From positions 372,001-436,000 of the forward strand of contig NZ_JBPAXY010000001.1 in assembly GCF_050897975.1 (NCBI RefSeq): 64,000 nt of DNA, read 5' to 3'. This DNA is from Pseudooceanicola sp050897975. Lineage in GTDB: Bacteria > Pseudomonadota > Alphaproteobacteria > Rhodobacterales > Rhodobacteraceae. The position numbers and the translations under genes were made by a program. How positions within the stretch are numbered: the stretch's first letter is position 1; each line of letters opens with the position of its first letter. The notes under the pieces are model-generated. The model did no database searches. It had not been told where the DNA came from and saw nothing but the letters and a program-made list of their open reading frames with translations. This document shows positions 61,498-64,000 of the stretch, piece by piece.

Positions 61498-62160
61498 TCA
61501 CTCGTCGCGCAGATGCGGGCGCGCCTTGAGGAAGTAATCCGCCCCGGTGATCACCGTCAGCAAGGCCGCGATCCAGGTCAGGGCCAGCCCGCCCCAGGTG
61601 GTCAGGTCGTTGAGCAGGAAGAGCGGGCGCAGGCCCATGTCATCGTCGCGCGCGCCTTCCAGCACCGCCGTCACATGGCCGTTGTCGAGGCCGAAGACCG
61701 CCTCGCCCAGCGTATGTTCGGCGATGCCCTGGGCCAGCAGCAGTGCGATGGCCACCATCTGCGCCGTGGTCTTCCACTTGGCCAGCTTGGTGACCTTCAG
61801 AAGGCCCGCCGTATCGCCCAGGTATTCGCGCAGCCCCGAGACGAAGACCTCGCGGAAGAGGATCAGCGCGGCGGGCAGGATCAGCAGCGCCGAGAGGGTC
61901 GAGAAATGCGCCAGCACCATCAGCGCGATCACCACCATCGCCTTGTCGGCGATCGGGTCCAGCATGGTGCCCAGCTTCGACACCTGGTTCCAGGACCGCG
62001 CCAGATAGCCGTCGGCATAGTCGGTCAGCGAGGCCAGCACGAAAAGCACCAGCGCGCATTCATCGGCAAAGGGCCGGGGCAGCACCAGGAAGCACAGGGC
62101 GATGCCCGGCGCGGCGGCCAGACGCAGAAGGGTCAGCAGGTTGGGCAGGGTCAGTTGCAT
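61498..62160 (-). CDS. pgsA: CDP-diacylglycerol-glycerol-3-phosphate 3-phosphatidyltransferase
   Basis: Inner-membrane enzyme of phosphatidylglycerol synthesis, 220 residues, with five to six hydrophobic segments. The CDP-alcohol phosphotransferase motif is complete: TDYADGYLAR followed by GTMLDPIADK (D-x2-D-G-x2-A-R-x8-G-x3-D-x3-D). The starting MQLTLPNLLTLLRL is typical of PgsA. Confidence 0.93.
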   Translation of the reverse strand: MQLTLPNLLTLLRLAAAPGIALCFLVLPRPFADECALVLFVLASLTDYADGYLARSWNQVSKLGTMLDPIADKAMVVIALMVLAHFSTLSALLILPAALILFREVFVSGLREYLGDTAGLLKVTKLAKWKTTAQMVAIALLLAQGIAEHTLGEAVFGLDNGHVTAVLEGARDDDMGLRPLFLLNDLTTWGGLALTWIAALLTVITGADYFLKARPHLRDE

Positions 62161-62324
62161 GGCCCCCTCCTACTCTGCCTGCGGCGCACAGGGAAGATGC
62201 TTCGCGCGCCCAGGCGGGCCGGGCCGGGGCGACATTGACGCGCAGGGGCCGCAGGGGGGATGTTTTTTCCCCCGCGCCCCGCCGCAGCCTTGCCTGCCGC
62301 AGACCCCCGCCTTACATGCCCCCC

Positions 62325-63122
62325 ATGGCAGTTTGGAACCCCCTCAAGAAGCGCGGCCCGACGGTGGCCGTGGTCCGCCTCAGCGGCATGATCGCCACCG
62401 GCAACCGCGCGCCCCTGAACGACGAGGCCCTGGCCCCGGTGATCGAACGCGCCTTCCGGCGCGGCAAGCCCGCCGCGGTGGCCCTGGTGATCAATTCGCC
62501 CGGCGGCTCGCCTGTGCAAAGCTCGCTGATCGCCGCGCGCATCCGCCGCCTGGCGGACGAGAAAAAGGTGCCGGTCCTGGCCTTTGTCGAGGATGTGGCG
62601 GCTTCGGGCGGCTATTGGCTGGCCTGCGCGGGGGATGAGATCATCGCCGACGAAAGCTCGATCCTGGGCTCGATCGGGGTCATCTCCTCCAGCTTCGGGG
62701 CGCATGTCTTCCTGGCCCGCCAGGGGATCGAACGGCGCATCTACACCGCCGGCGAAAGCAAAAGCATGTTGGACCCGTTCCAGCCCGAGAAGGAAGAGGA
62801 CGTGGCCCGGCTGAAGGATCTGCTGGGCGACATCCACGGCCATTTCATCGCCCATGTAAAGGCGCGCCGCGCCGACCGGCTGAAATCCGACCCCGACCTG
62901 TTCACCGGCCGTGTCTGGCTGGGCCGCGCCGCCGTCGACCTCGGGCTGGCCGATTCCATCGGCCACCTGATCCCGGTGCTGGAAGAACGCTATGGCAAGG
63001 ACGTGCGCCTGCGTGTCTACGGGCGCAAGCGCGGCTGGATGCAGCGCCTGGGCGCCTCGGTGCTGGGGGACACGATGGTGACCCTGGAAGAACGCGCCGC
63101 CTACGCGCGGTTCGGGCTTTGA
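62325..63122 (+). CDS. S49 family serine peptidase (SppA/SohB-like)
   Basis: A 265-residue single-domain protease of the signal-peptide-peptidase family. The catalytic Ser is in VAASGGYWLAC and the general-base Lys in ESKSMLDPF, the standard dyad. NSPGGSP and SIGVISS are further conserved blocks. It lacks an evident membrane anchor. ATGs at 62316 and 62325 are possible; neither has a good ribosome site. Confidence 0.87.
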   Translation: MAVWNPLKKRGPTVAVVRLSGMIATGNRAPLNDEALAPVIERAFRRGKPAAVALVINSPGGSPVQSSLIAARIRRLADEKKVPVLAFVEDVAASGGYWLACAGDEIIADESSILGSIGVISSSFGAHVFLARQGIERRIYTAGESKSMLDPFQPEKEEDVARLKDLLGDIHGHFIAHVKARRADRLKSDPDLFTGRVWLGRAAVDLGLADSIGHLIPVLEERYGKDVRLRVYGRKRGWMQRLGASVLGDTMVTLEERAAYARFGL

Positions 63123-63174
63123 GCCCCGCCCCGCGTCCCCTGCGGCGCCCCCGAGGCGAAGGGCCCGGCCGGTC

Positions 63175-63381
63175 ATGATCCTGAAGATCGTCTTTCTGTT
63201 TCTTGTGGGCATGGCCGTGCTGGCGATGTTCGGCAAGCTGTCGCTGTTGCGCAAACTGGGCAGCGATGCCCTGAAACCGGCCCGCCGCACCTCCGGGACC
63301 TGCCCCGATTGCGGGCGGCACCGGATCGGCAAGGGCCCCTGCCCCTGCAAGACCGGTGCGAACCACCGCAAAGGGAGTTGA
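63175..63381 (+). CDS. Small membrane protein with C-terminal zinc-ribbon-like motif
   Basis: A 68-residue protein with one membrane helix (about 3-20) and a basic C-terminal part containing Cys43, Cys46, Cys56 and Cys58 (CPDCGRHRIGKGPCPC), which could bind a zinc ion. No family is recognised. It lies 52 nt after the peptidase gene and ends 7 nt before the exchanger gene, so it is probably translated with them. Confidence 0.72.
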   Translation: MILKIVFLFLVGMAVLAMFGKLSLLRKLGSDALKPARRTSGTCPDCGRHRIGKGPCPCKTGANHRKGS

Positions 63382-63388
63382 TCCGCGA

Positions 63389-64000
63389 ATGCTCGTCTGG
63401 CTCATGGCCGTTCTTGGCCTTGTCATCCTGTTACTGGCCGGCGACATGCTGGTGCGGGGCGCCGTCAACCTGGCGCTGCGCGTGGGCATCCCGGCGCTGC
63501 TGGTCAGCCTGACCATCGTCGCCTTCGGCACCTCGGCGCCCGAGCTGCTGATCTCGCTTCAGGCGGTGCTGGGCGGCAAGCCGGGGCTGGCCCTGGGCAA
63601 TGTCGTGGGCTCGAACACCGCCAATATCCTGCTGGTGCTGGGCATACCGGCCATCCTGGCCACCATGCACACCAGCCACTGCAATACCCGCAAAAGCTAT
63701 GCCCTGATGATCGGCGGCTCGCTGCTGTTCATCCTGCTGGGCCTGCGCGGGCGCTACGACTTCCTGGCGGGCGTGGTGCTGCTGTCGGTGCTGGTGCTGA
63801 TCCTGATGGACCAGGCGCGCGAGGCCATGGCGCATCGCCGCGACGGCAAGGCGGCGGCGGCCGAGGAGGATCTGGAAGAGATCGAAGGGGCCGACCCCGG
63901 AATCCCCGGATGGAAGATCGCCCTTTACCTGGTGCTGGGCCTGATCGGCCTGCCCCTGGGCGCCTCGATCCTGGTCGACAGCGCCTCTGAGATCGCCCGC
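63389..64000 (+). CDS. Na+/Ca2+ exchanger family protein (YrbG-like), partial
   Basis: Inner-membrane cation antiporter; 204 codons are visible before the window edge. The first alpha-repeat is seen with AFGTSAPELLIS (about 45-56) and GNVVGSNTAN (about 70-79), which form the ion site. The second repeat lies beyond base 64000. A loop of charged residues (about 146-171) separates the two halves as in this family. AAGGGAG lies upstream of the ATG at 63389. Confidence 0.9.
   Translation, partial: MLVWLMAVLGLVILLLAGDMLVRGAVNLALRVGIPALLVSLTIVAFGTSAPELLISLQAVLGGKPGLALGNVVGSNTANILLVLGIPAILATMHTSHCNTRKSYALMIGGSLLFILLGLRGRYDFLAGVVLLSVLVLILMDQAREAMAHRRDGKAAAAEEDLEEIEGADPGIPGWKIALYLVLGLIGLPLGASILVDSASEIAR

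Overview
The window is about 64 kb of very GC-rich chromosomal DNA with densely packed, mostly housekeeping genes. Gene content points to an alphaproteobacterium of the Rhodobacterales (Rhodobacteraceae/Paracoccaceae). Indicators are an aa3-type cytochrome c oxidase subunit IV peptide, an ETF-ubiquinone oxidoreductase, phaA/phaB polyhydroxybutyrate genes, an all-trans polyprenyl diphosphate synthase with UbiA, an OpgG/OpgH glucan pair, a GCS2-type glutamate-cysteine ligase, and several small DUF proteins (DUF465, DUF2007, DUF2218, and probably DUF6173). This placement rests on gene content alone. I see no rRNA, tRNA, CRISPR array, transposase, integrase or prophage gene, and no block whose base composition stands out as foreign.

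Layout. 1-5.4 kb: iron acquisition on the minus strand (partial exbB, then a siderophore-type ABC importer) with a divergent DUF2218 gene. 5.5-11.6 kb: a stand-alone Lrp-type ligand-binding domain, a complete branched-chain/amide-type ABC importer (Liv order: binding protein, H, M, G, F) and an arylformamidase-like hydrolase. 11.6-15.4 kb: osmoregulated periplasmic glucan genes opgG, a small unknown gene, and opgH. 15.8-18.2 kb: a class III aminotransferase with a palindromic operator across its -10 box, and the DNA repair gene tag. 18.2-21.2 kb: an EAL phosphodiesterase and phaA-phaB. 21.7-25.8 kb: DUF465, a tRNA-modification-type methyltransferase with DUF2007, polyprenyl diphosphate synthase, a membrane protein and greA.

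25.9-33.9 kb: a VOC protein divergent from soxR with a good SoxR box between them, ETF-QO, a TPR protein with ispE, a lytic transglycosylase lipoprotein, mobA and azlCD. 34-39.9 kb: small respiratory and unknown genes, an MBL hydrolase with an acyl-CoA dehydrogenase, Sua5/TsaC and YqgE. 40-48 kb: a ScsB/DsbD-alpha-like protein, an RND pump with its adaptor, moaB, a LysE exporter and an unusual uracil-DNA glycosylase. 48-53 kb: pyrB, two unknown membrane proteins, a dihydroorotase-like protein lacking catalytic residues, plsY and a GbsR-type regulator. 53-64 kb: gshA, a GNAT protein, rsmE, ubiA, an OmpA-domain envelope protein, moaDE, pgsA, an S49 peptidase and a partial Na+/Ca2+ exchanger.

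How the genes work together. Two importers feed the cell with ferric siderophore and with amino acids or amides. PhaA/PhaB convert acetyl-CoA to 3-hydroxybutyryl-CoA, while ETF-QO and the acyl-CoA dehydrogenase serve acyl-CoA oxidation. IspE, the polyprenyl synthase and UbiA are successive parts of ubiquinone supply. MobA, MoaB, MoaD and MoaE are molybdenum cofactor genes scattered over 29 kb. The most noteworthy points are a dispersed REP-like element (two 67-bp identical copies plus three diverged copies), a SoxR box serving a VOC gene, a pseudo-dihydroorotase next to PyrB, a family 4-like uracil-DNA glycosylase that has lost most Fe-S ligands, and a small gene between opgG and opgH. I found no convincing wholly new multi-gene system.
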